Source: Stieleria marina (GTDB lineage Bacteria > Planctomycetota > Planctomycetia > Pirellulales > Pirellulaceae). Taken from it: a stretch of 64,000 nucleotides of DNA. Below the pieces are notes generated by a model. It searched no databases, was not told the DNA's origin, and was given only the letters and a program-made list of their open reading frames with translations. The position numbers were made by a program, and so were the translations under genes. This document shows, in pieces, positions 1-8,135 of this stretch. The stretch spans positions 3,844,001-3,908,000 of the forward strand of contig CP036526.1 of NCBI GenBank assembly GCA_007741555.1, in the 5' to 3' direction. Positions within the stretch are counted from its first letter, which is position 1, and every line of letters starts with the position of its first letter.

Positions 1-81
1 ACTTGTCGCTAACTTGGAATCGCTTCAAGCAATTCGGGCAGGTAACTTGAATCGACATTGATAACAGCGAAAAAAAGTGCG

Positions 82-744
82 ATGGGAGATAGTGTCTTGA
101 ACAACGATGACGATCTGACGGACGGTTCAAACGTTCCGCGCGATTTGCCGCGATCCGATCTGCAGCCGGACAGTTCGCAGCTAAACCAATTGCCGCCCGA
201 TAGTTTGTCGCGCAGCGATGCTCGGTCGCAACCCGCCGATCACGGACGCAGCCTAGATGGTAACGAATCTGACGCGTCGCCGTCGGCGCACGTGGTTTTG
301 TATCATCCAGAAATTCCACAAAACACCGGCAACATTGGTCGCACCTGCGTGGCCGTCAATGCGAAACTGTGGATTGTGCGTCCAGCTGGCTTTCAGCTGG
401 ATGAAAAACGCCTGCGTCGCGCCGGTTTGGACTACTGGCAGCATCTGAAATTGGGGGATGCCAACAATTGGTCACACCTGACCGATCAATTGTCCGTTCC
501 CCACCAAAACGGACGTTTTTTTTACTTGTCAAGATTCGCTAAACGCGAGATCTGGGAAGCGGACTTTCAACGCGGCGACGTGTTGGTTTTCGGAAGCGAA
601 TCGGGCGGACTGCCGGACCAGATTCTGGACACCGACCACGCTCACGCCCTGCGTCTGCCGACATCGGCGGATGTTCGCAGCCTTAATCTGGCAACCACCG
701 CCGGCGTTGTCCTTTACGAACACATGCGTCAAACGCGCACTTGA
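82..744 (+). CDS. trmL: tRNA (cytidine(34)-2'-O)-methyltransferase, SPOUT family
   Basis: TrmL methylates the 2'-O of the wobble nucleotide of leucine tRNAs, using S-adenosylmethionine, in the cytoplasm. The core from about residue 70 has the expected SPOUT signatures: HPEIPQNTGNIGRTC near its start, then FGSESGGLP, then LRLPTSADVRSLNLATTAG, which forms the knotted cofactor site. The first 70 or so residues are a hydrophilic Asp/Ser/Pro-rich extension that ordinary TrmL proteins (about 155 residues) lack. The frame opens at a TTG at 58; the ATG at 82 is the first conventional start and gives 220 residues. An internal start nearer the core cannot be excluded. The family call is firm; the extension is the odd part. 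Confidence 0.9.
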   Translation: MGDSVLNNDDDLTDGSNVPRDLPRSDLQPDSSQLNQLPPDSLSRSDARSQPADHGRSLDGNESDASPSAHVVLYHPEIPQNTGNIGRTCVAVNAKLWIVRPAGFQLDEKRLRRAGLDYWQHLKLGDANNWSHLTDQLSVPHQNGRFFYLSRFAKREIWEADFQRGDVLVFGSESGGLPDQILDTDHAHALRLPTSADVRSLNLATTAGVVLYEHMRQTRT

Positions 745-1012
745 TCGACTGATTTTCCGAGCCAGTCGACGCGCACACGCAATTGTCCGCGCCGATTCCG
801 GCTTGTCAAATCGGAGGCCCCACGTCGGAAGAACGGCATCAGCAGGCCGTAATCAATGGGCTGGCATCCGTAGACCCGCACCGCAGCTTTCGACAAATGC
901 GCTCACTTCCACGCGGTCTTCTTCTCTTGCCTCGTCTGTCCCTTTCGCCATACAGTTGTAGTCCCATTCATCGACGTAGACTTTCAGCCAACCATTGCGA
1001 CGGAATTTTCTC

Positions 1013-1309
1013 ATGCGACAGTTTATTTTCGGCATGATTTGTGGGGCGGGATTGCTTTATGTTGCGATGCACTTTCACGTCGTTCGCGGCAACGATGGAG
1101 TCGTGTTGGTTCCCAAAGTCAGTAACAACCTGTCGGACGTCTACGTCGACATTCGCAACTTTGAATTGAACGACTGGAAAGAGCATAAGCCACTGGCCGC
1201 CGCGATCATGAAGAGCAGTCAGGCTCACTTGATCGAAGACTCGGCCCATCGCGCATTTGGTGATTCGATGCGCGGCCTGGTCGACGGATTGTTTCAATCA
1301 TCCCAGTAG
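1013..1309 (+). CDS. Small membrane-anchored protein of unknown function
   Basis: The ATG at 1013 begins a 98-residue protein with a short hydrophobic N-terminus (FIFGMICGAGLLYVAMHF), either a signal anchor or a signal peptide. The rest, about 75 residues, is soluble, with mixed charge and a helical-looking C-terminal half. The frame is open from a TTG at 995, but the ATG puts the hydrophobic stretch at the very N-terminus, so it was preferred. No family is recognised. The gene stands alone between trmL and another small membrane protein, all on the plus strand with spaces of 270 bases or more, so no operon is implied. Confidence 0.55.
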   Translation: MRQFIFGMICGAGLLYVAMHFHVVRGNDGVVLVPKVSNNLSDVYVDIRNFELNDWKEHKPLAAAIMKSSQAHLIEDSAHRAFGDSMRGLVDGLFQSSQ

Positions 1310-1670
1310 ATTGGGTTGTCCCAATCATTCTCGCTGCTCGGCAACTCCGGGTGGGGACTGGACGTTAACTGGCTGTCAATTCAGTAGCGAAGAGAGCAAC
1401 GCTCCGCTAGTGCCATCGAATGTGTTCTGCGTTGGGTGAATCAATGTCAACGCATCGCGGAGGCGAAGTCGGCGCCTGTGTATCTGCGCCGATGTAATTG
1501 TCGCAAGGCAATCAATCCGTATCCGCGTCATCTTCGCGCTATGTTGCGGTAGCAGCGCACTGGTCGTGCGCGTTGCAGTTTCGTGATCTTAGTGGACGAT
1601 GAAGTTGACAGGCCATCGATCCGTCGACGGCCGCCTTCCTCCCAAGGCAACCGTCAAGGACACCGATGCC
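1310..1670. other. Intergenic stretch without a recognisable gene
   Basis: About 360 bases lie between two small plus-strand genes. Frames here are short and none shows a familiar motif. No convincing terminator, repeat or RNA gene was seen. Confidence 0.4.
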
Positions 1671-1967
1671 ATGTCGTACTATCGAAACCGCTATTTTTTG
1701 CTTGGACTGTTGCTCATGCTACTGGGCGCTCAGTTCCGCATGATCGATTCATTCGTGCTGAATGAACCGACCACCAAGCTGCTCGCAAAAGTCACCAAGT
1801 CTTCGGTCGCCGAAGACACCACCGCAGGTGCGATCTTTTGGAAAGTCGCGCCCGTCGAAATGACGCGCAAACGCATTCACCCACCGCGTTGGCTTGGCTT
1901 GGCCATGATGGCAGTCGGCGCTGTGTTCAGCTTTCACGCGGTAGCACTTCCCCGATACCGCGAATAG
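1671..1967 (+). CDS. Small two-helix membrane protein, unknown function
   Basis: This is a 98-residue protein starting at the ATG at 1671. It has a first hydrophobic helix (FLLGLLLMLLGAQF) around residues 8-22 and a second (WLGLAMMAVGAVFSFHAVAL) around residues 73-92. The loop between is about 50 residues and probably lies on the far side of the membrane. The frame can be read from an ATG at 1599, but that adds 24 charged residues before the first helix, which is less likely. No family is recognised; small two-helix proteins of this type are common in planctomycetes. Confidence 0.6.
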   Translation: MSYYRNRYFLLGLLLMLLGAQFRMIDSFVLNEPTTKLLAKVTKSSVAEDTTAGAIFWKVAPVEMTRKRIHPPRWLGLAMMAVGAVFSFHAVALPRYRE

Positions 1968-2154
1968 ACGTCGAACAGATTCGATCAGGATACTGGCTCA
2001 AGCAGTTCAGACGATTCCCAAGCCGCCGATGCGATGCGTGCCCTAACAGCTCGGTTCGCATTCGATGTTCCGTCGCAATCAATCCACCACTCCAATCTAC
2101 GGACCCAGCAGGATGCGCAACTTTTCAAAGAGACGGCCAGATACCCTCGGCCGA

Positions 2155-3189
2155 ATGAAACGACTGGCTCTCAACAGCATCCTGATCGCATCCTCCGCTG
2201 CAGCGATCACGGTCCCAGGATCGCTGCAAGCAGCGAATTCGTTTGACGTCTTCAACAATCCGTTGCGTGCAGAGACATCGTCGACAGAGAATCTGCGTGC
2301 TGAACCGGCTGCCCCGGCGATTCACAGTGACGATTCCCTGGCGACGTCCGATGCAATCCCGCAGGTGACGTATGGCGTAGCAACCGCCATTCCTCCGGCG
2401 TCAAACAAGCCGCCGACTTATGCCGCCCAGCAGATGCTTTCGGCGCGGATGGTGGTAACGAACCAAGTAGACCTCAAATCTGATTCGGTAAGTAACTCAG
2501 ACGTCGACTTAGTCGAAAGCGATGCGCCCGGCGCTCTCGCGATTCAGGCGATTGACTTTCCACCCGCTGAGAATCAAGACGCATTGCACAGTTCACAAAC
2601 GATGCAAAACACGCTGCAGTCACAGTCACTGCGTTCCACCAAGACGGTGTTGGCGATGCCGCCGACAGTCGGTCGATTTGTTCAGGACGAGAGTGTCTGG
2701 TTGTTTGTTCCGGACCAAGCGTCCAGCGCACCAACCACGCAAGCAGACGGCAGCCTCTCAATCGCGGAGCAAGCATCGCAACTACGAGTCAATCCGCGGA
2801 ATACGTTTCGCCGCAAGTCCGCGGTGGATCAACTTCGGCATGCCACTCAAAATTTCGTCGAACTACTTCCCACCAATCCGTTCCGCAACGAAACGACGCC
2901 GATCGACCTTCCTGCTTCAAATGATACCGACGAGTACTTTCATTCAGCCAACACACCGGCAACTCGTTCAGTGCTGCCGGAATTTGGGATAGAACAAGCC
3001 GTCGTCGTCAACGATCTGATTCTGCAGCGAGCATTGCATACGATGCGCAAAGCCGAACTCTCTAATCAGTTGGCGTTTCACAACAGCCAACCTCCAACCG
3101 AGTCGCGTTGGGAAGTTTCCGGCGCACTATCGCTGGTCGACGGGAAGTATCAACTGTCATTGCACTCTGCCCAGCCACTTCACCGTTAG
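2155..3189 (+). CDS. Exported protein of unknown function
   Basis: This encodes 344 residues from the ATG at 2155. The N-terminus is a plausible signal peptide (MKRLALNSILIASSAAAI, then a cleavage region ending in LQAANS). The mature chain is rich in Ser, Thr, Pro, Ala and Gln and looks largely disordered, with a more ordered C-terminal segment of about 80 residues. No catalytic or binding motif was found. The frame is open from 2065, but the upstream 30 residues are very basic and would bury the signal peptide, so the later start was chosen. Confidence 0.6.
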   Translation: MKRLALNSILIASSAAAITVPGSLQAANSFDVFNNPLRAETSSTENLRAEPAAPAIHSDDSLATSDAIPQVTYGVATAIPPASNKPPTYAAQQMLSARMVVTNQVDLKSDSVSNSDVDLVESDAPGALAIQAIDFPPAENQDALHSSQTMQNTLQSQSLRSTKTVLAMPPTVGRFVQDESVWLFVPDQASSAPTTQADGSLSIAEQASQLRVNPRNTFRRKSAVDQLRHATQNFVELLPTNPFRNETTPIDLPASNDTDEYFHSANTPATRSVLPEFGIEQAVVVNDLILQRALHTMRKAELSNQLAFHNSQPPTESRWEVSGALSLVDGKYQLSLHSAQPLHR

Positions 3190-3391
3190 TGGGGGGAGTG
3201 GCTTCCCACATTCAATTACCTCGCGTTGAATCGCTGACGTATGCCTGCGCATCCTGGTAAGCGCAGTCAGAAACGGTTGATCGACAGTAGGTCGCGTGGT
3301 AGATTGTTTAGCACGCGAATGAGTTGTCCAAGGCAGCGCCCAAACAGGTTTTCTCGCGTCTGAAATCGGTCGGAAACGCGGAGAAATTTGG

Positions 3392-3820
3392 ATGTATCAG
3401 TCGAGTTGGTCTCTTCAAGAAGTGGCGGACGTTGACCGGACAAAACGAGTGGCGGGAAGCGAAGTGCTCGGACTCGATGCGAGTGGTCTGGCTACCGAAA
3501 TCAGCGACCTAATCGATTCATCCAGCGAAACCGCAAGCACCAACACCGTCGATGATTCGGCCACTGGCCCGCAGTTGGATTCCGTGCCTGACACAGCCAA
3601 TGGTCACGGTCAATTGGAAATCGATTTCGCCGATATCCAAACGCTTAGCTCAGCTCACCTGGGCGGGTTGATCCGAGCAAATCGCGAAGCTCGCGGGATG
3701 AACGTCGCTTTGGTTTTGGTCAACGTATGTGACCCGGTCAAAGAAATCTTTTCCCTCACGCGGCTCGATCGAATGTTCACGTTCGTGGAAAAACGAGCAA
3801 ATGTCAACGCGATGGCTTAG
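3392..3820 (+). CDS. STAS-domain protein (anti-sigma antagonist-like)
   Basis: This 142-residue protein's C-terminal half (about residues 72-142) reads as a STAS domain: a strand (LEIDFADIQTLSS), a helix (AHLGGLIRANREARGMN), a strand (VALVLVNV) and a helix (PVKEIFSLTRLDRMF), the order found in SpoIIAA-like proteins. The usual phosphorylatable Ser is in the TLSSAHLG segment. The N-terminal 70 residues are low complexity. A GGAG lies about 9 bases before the ATG. STAS proteins of this type bind anti-sigma kinases or act in signalling complexes; no kinase or phosphatase partner is adjacent, so the partner must be elsewhere. Confidence 0.65.
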   Translation: MYQSSWSLQEVADVDRTKRVAGSEVLGLDASGLATEISDLIDSSSETASTNTVDDSATGPQLDSVPDTANGHGQLEIDFADIQTLSSAHLGGLIRANREARGMNVALVLVNVCDPVKEIFSLTRLDRMFTFVEKRANVNAMA

Positions 3821-4356
3821 CAGGCCTGCAGGCAACGCACTTCTTTTAAGCGAACTGCTGTCACCGAAAGGTCGAAGCTGAGAGAGTCGACGCCATCGTG
3901 CAGCCCGAGAGCATCGCGGAGACCGAAAGTCTAACGCGTATCGATTCTTAACCGGCGTGCCGTTTGCGTCGAATCAGGCAGGATGAATCTGCACCGACCT
4001 GGGTTGCGGTCGACACCGGTCAATCTTTGATTGTTGGCTCTTTTTTAGACAGTTTGGTTATCTCACCGGCCTGAGCCATCCGATAGTGGCAATGCACGGC
4101 AGTCGATCAGGAGATTGGGCTAGCTGGTTGGGCGAACATCGATCGCCAAATCGTGTCCAAACTACCAGGCTTCGTGTCCACAATCGGCATGCGTGGCAAG
4201 TGCAGAGGACAAATCCAGCGTCCACGTGGCTACGCAGGAAAGAAAAGCGAGATTCGTTGCAAAAACATGCTCCAAACGCACCTTGCAACCAAATCCCTGC
4301 TCAAGTAAATTCTGCCGATCAACTAAGAGAGGTTCCAAAGCGAACCGCTCACCTAT
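3821..4356. other. Intergenic stretch before tRNA-Asn
   Basis: About 535 bases separate the STAS gene from the tRNA. The frames present are short and compositionally unconvincing, and no known motif was recognised. The tRNA promoter presumably lies near the 3' end of this stretch, but no clear -35/-10 pair can be claimed. Confidence 0.35.
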
Positions 4357-4429
4357 TCCCCTGTAGCTCAGTTGGTAGAGCAGGCGGCTGTTAACCGCCT
4401 TGTCAGAGGTTCGAGTCCTCTCGGGGGAG
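4357..4429 (+). tRNA. tRNA-Asn (anticodon GTT)
   Basis: A full cloverleaf can be drawn by hand. The acceptor stem TCCCCTG pairs with CGGGGGA, followed by discriminator G. The D stem is GCTC/GAGC, the anticodon stem GGCGG/CCGCC with loop CTGTTAA giving anticodon GTT, and the T stem AGAGG/CCTCT with loop TTCGAGT. The 3' CCA is not encoded. The 3' half is also read on the other strand as the last codons of a truncated integrase gene, which marks this tRNA as an attachment site. Confidence 0.95.
4403..4429. other. Probable attachment site half in the 3' end of tRNA-Asn
   Basis: The integrase remnant runs leftward into the tRNA and stops at a TGA read from 4405 to 4403, so its last residues (ending EDSNL) are encoded by the complement of the T arm and acceptor stem. 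Integrases that target tRNA genes often have the att site at the end of their own gene, so this is one element boundary. No second copy of the tRNA 3' segment was seen in the window, so the other boundary is unknown or lost. Confidence 0.6.
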
Positions 4430-5008
4430 CTGGTCGTCGTCGCCGTTAGTGGCGGCGACTGGAGCCAAGTCGCGATTGGACCGGCGGTTTACGGTCTTTT
4501 GCGACTTGGCTCCTTTCTCATCCGTTGCCCTCCGCTTCGGGTTTTGTGACTCTAAATCGTCCGTTTGGGAATTGAGAGCTGCGCCTATTGCTGCGCCTTC
4601 CCCAGGCGTTTCGGCATTTGGCGTCTCGAAGATGCTTTGGGTTTCCATCGCGGCTTTGAAAGTCGCTTTCGTCGCCATCGCGTAGTGATCCATCGCGACG
4701 ACAACGCTGTTGCCGCACCACTCGGTAACGTCCTCGACGGGGAACCGGGCCAGTAGTTCAGTTTCGCGGCTCGCCCTTAGGTTTTGCAGCCGCTTTGGCC
4801 ACGGCTTGTGCCCAGCCCCCTCGACGATCTTTTTGAATGTCGTCCGTAGGTTTTGATCGAGGCTTCGATAGCGGGTGTCGACGTGAACGGCTCCCTCCGG
4901 AGCCGCGTCCCAGGCTTCTTCGAGATACGGACGAAGTTCGGCGAAGATCGGACAGACACGGACGCCGCCGCCTTCGTGATGCTCGACCTTCGGTTGCCGA
5001 AGCACCAT
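4403..5008 (-). pseudogene. Tyrosine recombinase (integrase), C-terminal catalytic part only
   Basis: About 200 codons correspond to the catalytic half of a planctomycete-type phage integrase: a strand region (RQPKVEHHEGGGVRVCPIF), then NLRASRETEL carrying the second catalytic Arg, then EWCGNSVVVAMDHYAMAT with the nucleophile Tyr. The last 70 residues are a charged tail ending inside tRNA-Asn. The N-terminal arm-binding and core-binding domains and the first catalytic Arg are missing. Upstream on this strand the reading becomes unrelated because plus-strand sigma-factor-like sequence begins around 5020. The gene was therefore cut by a deletion or rearrangement and is unlikely to be active. 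Confidence 0.8.
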
Positions 5009-5025
5009 GAAACCTTCGGGTACTC

Positions 5026-5223
5026 GCCGTGAACTTTCGCAAGGACGGCCAAGCTGGTTCCCTTCGCATTGTTCGGATCGGAGGGCAACCGGGCGTTGCG
5101 ATTTTCAATGACCATCAGCCGGTCTCGGTGGTCACTCTCGCCATACGTGGCAACGCGGTGACGGAAGTTTACGTCATGCGAAATCCCGACAAGCAAAAAC
5201 TCTGGCCCGAAACAGTAACGTAA
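5026..5223 (+). pseudogene. C-terminal remnant of an ECF41-type sigma factor (SnoaL-like tail)
   Basis: The sequence LRIVRIGGQPGVAIFNDHQP followed by VSVVTLAIRGNAVTEVYVMRNPDK matches what is known of the end of the SnoaL-like domain fused to ECF41 sigma factors (typically NGQPGLV...VRNPDKL). The sigma2 and sigma4 regions are absent; the piece begins where the truncated integrase ends. It is followed by a decayed NAD-binding oxidoreductase gene, the usual ECF41 neighbour, which supports the call. It cannot act as a sigma factor. Confidence 0.55.
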
Positions 5224-5308
5224 CAATCGTCGCCCGACAGCTCCGCCGGTCGGAATTGCAGCATACAGATCGGCGCAGCGATCCTGCGACTAGAAGCAAG
5301 GTTTATTG

Positions 5309-6062
5309 ATGAAGACAACCGTTCTCGGCGCCACCGGTTTTATCGGGAATCGTATCGTCGAAGCGCTTCGCGAATCGGGGGCCGACGTCGTCGTCGCTTC
5401 CAGAAAAACGGGAGTGGACGCCATGACGGGCCAAGGACTTGATGAAGCAGTCTCTGGTTCGACCACCCTGATTGATGTCACCAACGCTCCGTCCTACGAA
5501 GAAGCCGAAATCTGAGCGTTCTTTGACACCGCGATGAAGAACATTTGTGCGGCGGCGGCCAAATATCACATCCAGCACTACTAGTTGTTGTCCATCGTGG
5601 GCGTGGACCGAATGGCGGACAGCCCCTATGTGCAGGGGAAGCTGATGCAGGAGAGAATCGTATCGCAGCCCGGCATCTCGTTCACCATTTTGCGAGCCAC
5701 GCAGTTCTTTGAGTTCCTAAAAGTTTGCGGGCTTCTTTGAGGACAAAGGTACAATTCGTCTCCCGCCGGTGCGGAATCAGGCGTTAGCGGCTGAAGACGT
5801 GGCCGATCATGTTGTACGGCTGATCGGTCAAGACGCTCAAGATGAAGTTGTCGAACTTGCTGGCCCTGACCAATTCTAATTAATGGACATGGTGCGAAAC
5901 ATAATGGAAACTAAAGACGATTCCCGACCGGTAATCGAAGACCCGGCAGCGAGATACTTTGGATCGCACATTAATGAGACAGCTCTGGTTCCTTTAGGAT
6001 AACACCAGATTGGACGAACAACATTTTCCGAATGGATGAACCAATTAACCAAACCAGTTTGA
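5309..6062 (+). pseudogene. NmrA/NAD(P)-binding epimerase-like gene, degraded
   Basis: The start is intact: MKTTVLGATGFIGNRIVEAL carries the GxxGxxG nucleotide-binding loop. The frame is then interrupted by TGA near 5513 and TAG near 5581, shifts frame near 5725, and meets TAA at 5877 and TAA at 6000. Across these breaks the protein can still be followed (SIVGVDRMADSPYVQGKLM, later RLPPVRNQALAAEDVADHV, later ARYFGSHINETALVPLG, ending TTFSEWMNQLT), which fits an atypical SDR of about 250 residues. Such genes are classic targets of ECF41 sigma factors. The pattern of several stops plus a shift indicates real decay, not one sequencing error. Confidence 0.8.
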
Positions 6063-6148
6063 TAACCCAACTTGATGGACAGCGAACAAACATCCATCGA
6101 CGTCGCCGAACTGATTTACCCCCATACAACTCGACATTGGAGACCATT

Positions 6149-7891
6149 ATGCAGCCAACAAAACACTTTCATCAAATACACCGACTGTTTCTACTTGGAC
6201 TGTTGATTGCTGGCTCAGCGGTAATGGCATTCAGCCTAGGGCACGCTACTGCTCAGGAAACTGAAGCAAATCCGTCAACCAAAAAACCGCAAGTGAATGT
6301 CAAGGTACTGCGGCAAGATGAGTACGAAGCCAAAGTCGATGGAGAGAAAACGACGGCGACGATGCTGGAAGTCATACTTGATCCGTTGGCGGGCAGCCCA
6401 CCGCACCGACATCCAGGGCCACTCTGCGGGTACGTGATCGAAGGCACGTTTGAATTCCAAGTCGAGGGCGGGCCGCTTCGCACACTGAAAGCAGGCGACG
6501 CATTCTACGAACCCAAAATGATCTTACATCAAGTTGGTCGCAATCCGGACAACAAGACGCGCACACGTGTCCTCGCCACAATCGTGCATCCATCGGACGC
6601 TGAGTCGCTAGTAATCCTTGAGCCTCAGCACGAGCAGGCTAGTTTGTCCACCGAAACCTTTGACGCTCCTAAGTCATTGTCATCGTGGTCAGCAAAATCT
6701 TCTTCGGGTGAGGATGTTCCTTTGCAACAACTCGCCGGCAATCCATTCGTGTTGGCGATGTTTCGTGGACACGGTTGCTACCACTGTGTCGAGCAACTGA
6801 AGGCTTTAGAGCAGGCTGAAGAAAACTTTCGGGAGCAAGGGATTCGGATTGTCGCAATCTCCAGCGAGTCGGTGATCGAAATGAACGCAGCCCTTGCCAA
6901 AAAGCCGCTGCCCTTTACCGTCCTTTCGGACATAGAATCGACTCTTGCCAAGTCTTTAGGGTCAGAGAGAATTGACAACTGGCACGGGCTGCTGATCGTT
7001 GACTCAAAAGGTAAGGCTCACGCACTGATAAGCGGATCGGCTCCCATGATGGATTGCGAAAAAATTCTCGCCACCACACAGTCGCTTGGATTGACGGGAG
7101 AAAAACTGGCCAGTCATCCAATTGGCAATGCACGATTAAGTTCGCTGATAAAGAAACAAGCTGCTGAGTCTCCGGAAACCTGCGCCGTGCCCACGACCCC
7201 AAGCAAGGCGGCAGCAACGCAAACGACTCCATCTAACCTTACCTATGCGGCCCAACCGAAACCTCTCGTTCCAGATTTGCCAATCGTCGGGCTGCTGATC
7301 TACGATCATGTGTTGCAAACGGAAATCACAGCCCCCAGCGACGTGTTTAGCAAGCACTCGGAAGACGGCAAGCAAATGTTCAACGTGATTACGATCGCGG
7401 CTTCTTACGATTTGATTGAAACCGAAGAGGGCCTGAAACTGTTTCCCGATTACACTTTTGAGAACGCGCCGAAACTGGACGTGATCGTTGTCCCCAGTGC
7501 CTACGACATGTCAGCGCGAGTCAAAGATGAGCGGCTCGTGCAGTTCATCCAAAGTCAAAACGGGAATACCAAATTCACGGTCAGCAATTGCGGCGGCGCG
7601 TCATTGATTGGCGAGTCCGGTATTGCCAAAGGAAAGAAAATCGTGACTTGGATCGGCGGTGGCAAAGACCTGCAAGAATCCTATCCTCAGTTGAAGGTGC
7701 AGGACGACGCGAACGTGAGCTATGTTGAGGACGGAAAATTTCTCTCGTCCAACGGCAATCTCGCTTCGTACATTTCATCGTTGGAACTACTTGAAAAGTT
7801 GACGAGCAAGTCGCATCGGAAATTCGTAGAGTCCTATCTCTATCTTGAAAGGCTAACTGGCTGGGACAAATCGCGAAGTCAGCCCGAATAG
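6149..7891 (+). CDS. Exported cupin / peroxiredoxin-like / DJ-1-PfpI triple fusion
   Basis: The ATG at 6149 gives 580 residues with a signal peptide (LFLLGLLIAGSAVMAFSLG, then ATAQE). Domain 1, about residues 50-150, is a cupin: PPHRHPGPLCGYVIEG with His86 and His88, then AGDAFYEP and a later His. Domain 2, about 175-330, is a thioredoxin-fold AhpC/TSA-like domain with Cys210 and Cys213 in GHGCYHC and a typical FREQGIRIVAISSES segment. Domain 3, about 395-565, is a DJ-1/PfpI (GATase1-like) domain with VGLLIYDHVLQTEITAPSDV and Cys481 at the nucleophile elbow (NCGGA). A Pro/Thr-rich linker joins domains 2 and 3. The frame is open from 6032, overlapping the end of the upstream pseudogene. A role in periplasmic redox or reactive-species handling is inferred; the substrate is unknown. 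Confidence 0.8.
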   Translation: MQPTKHFHQIHRLFLLGLLIAGSAVMAFSLGHATAQETEANPSTKKPQVNVKVLRQDEYEAKVDGEKTTATMLEVILDPLAGSPPHRHPGPLCGYVIEGTFEFQVEGGPLRTLKAGDAFYEPKMILHQVGRNPDNKTRTRVLATIVHPSDAESLVILEPQHEQASLSTETFDAPKSLSSWSAKSSSGEDVPLQQLAGNPFVLAMFRGHGCYHCVEQLKALEQAEENFREQGIRIVAISSESVIEMNAALAKKPLPFTVLSDIESTLAKSLGSERIDNWHGLLIVDSKGKAHALISGSAPMMDCEKILATTQSLGLTGEKLASHPIGNARLSSLIKKQAAESPETCAVPTTPSKAAATQTTPSNLTYAAQPKPLVPDLPIVGLLIYDHVLQTEITAPSDVFSKHSEDGKQMFNVITIAASYDLIETEEGLKLFPDYTFENAPKLDVIVVPSAYDMSARVKDERLVQFIQSQNGNTKFTVSNCGGASLIGESGIAKGKKIVTWIGGGKDLQESYPQLKVQDDANVSYVEDGKFLSSNGNLASYISSLELLEKLTSKSHRKFVESYLYLERLTGWDKSRSQPE

Positions 7892-8073
7892 CCACATGAC
7901 CACTGGCGTGAACAAGTCCACGCAATCTCCCACGCGATCTGTGCAAACGAGTAGAACCGTTTTCAAAAGAAGGTGAAAAAACTTTCTGCAACACCGCCCC
8001 GCTTCGCTCAACGCCAATCCATTCGCCTCCGCTGCATTGATTTGCAGGCCGATTCGAGGCACTTGAACCAATA

Positions 8074-8130
8074 AACCTCCATGCAATCCTGAGTGTCAGT
8101 TAGGACGTTCAGTTGACTCGCATGGAGGTT
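8074..8130 (+). promoter_or_regulatory. Inverted repeat sequestering the ribosome binding site of the next gene
   Basis: AACCTCCATGC at 8074-8084 and GCATGGAGGTT at 8120-8130 are perfect 11-base complements separated by 35 bases. The right arm contains the GGAGG Shine-Dalgarno core at 8124-8128, 7 bases before the ATG at 8136. In the transcript the left arm would pair with and hide the ribosome binding site. It could be a translational control element, or a terminator-like hairpin (T-run follows) that happens to overlap the start. Confidence 0.6.
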
Positions 8131-8135
8131 TTTTG

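Noticed and set aside
4086-4394. Plus-strand frame running into tRNA-Asn as a gene
   Set aside because: It is basic, has no family features and ends inside the tRNA; it is probably a chance open frame.
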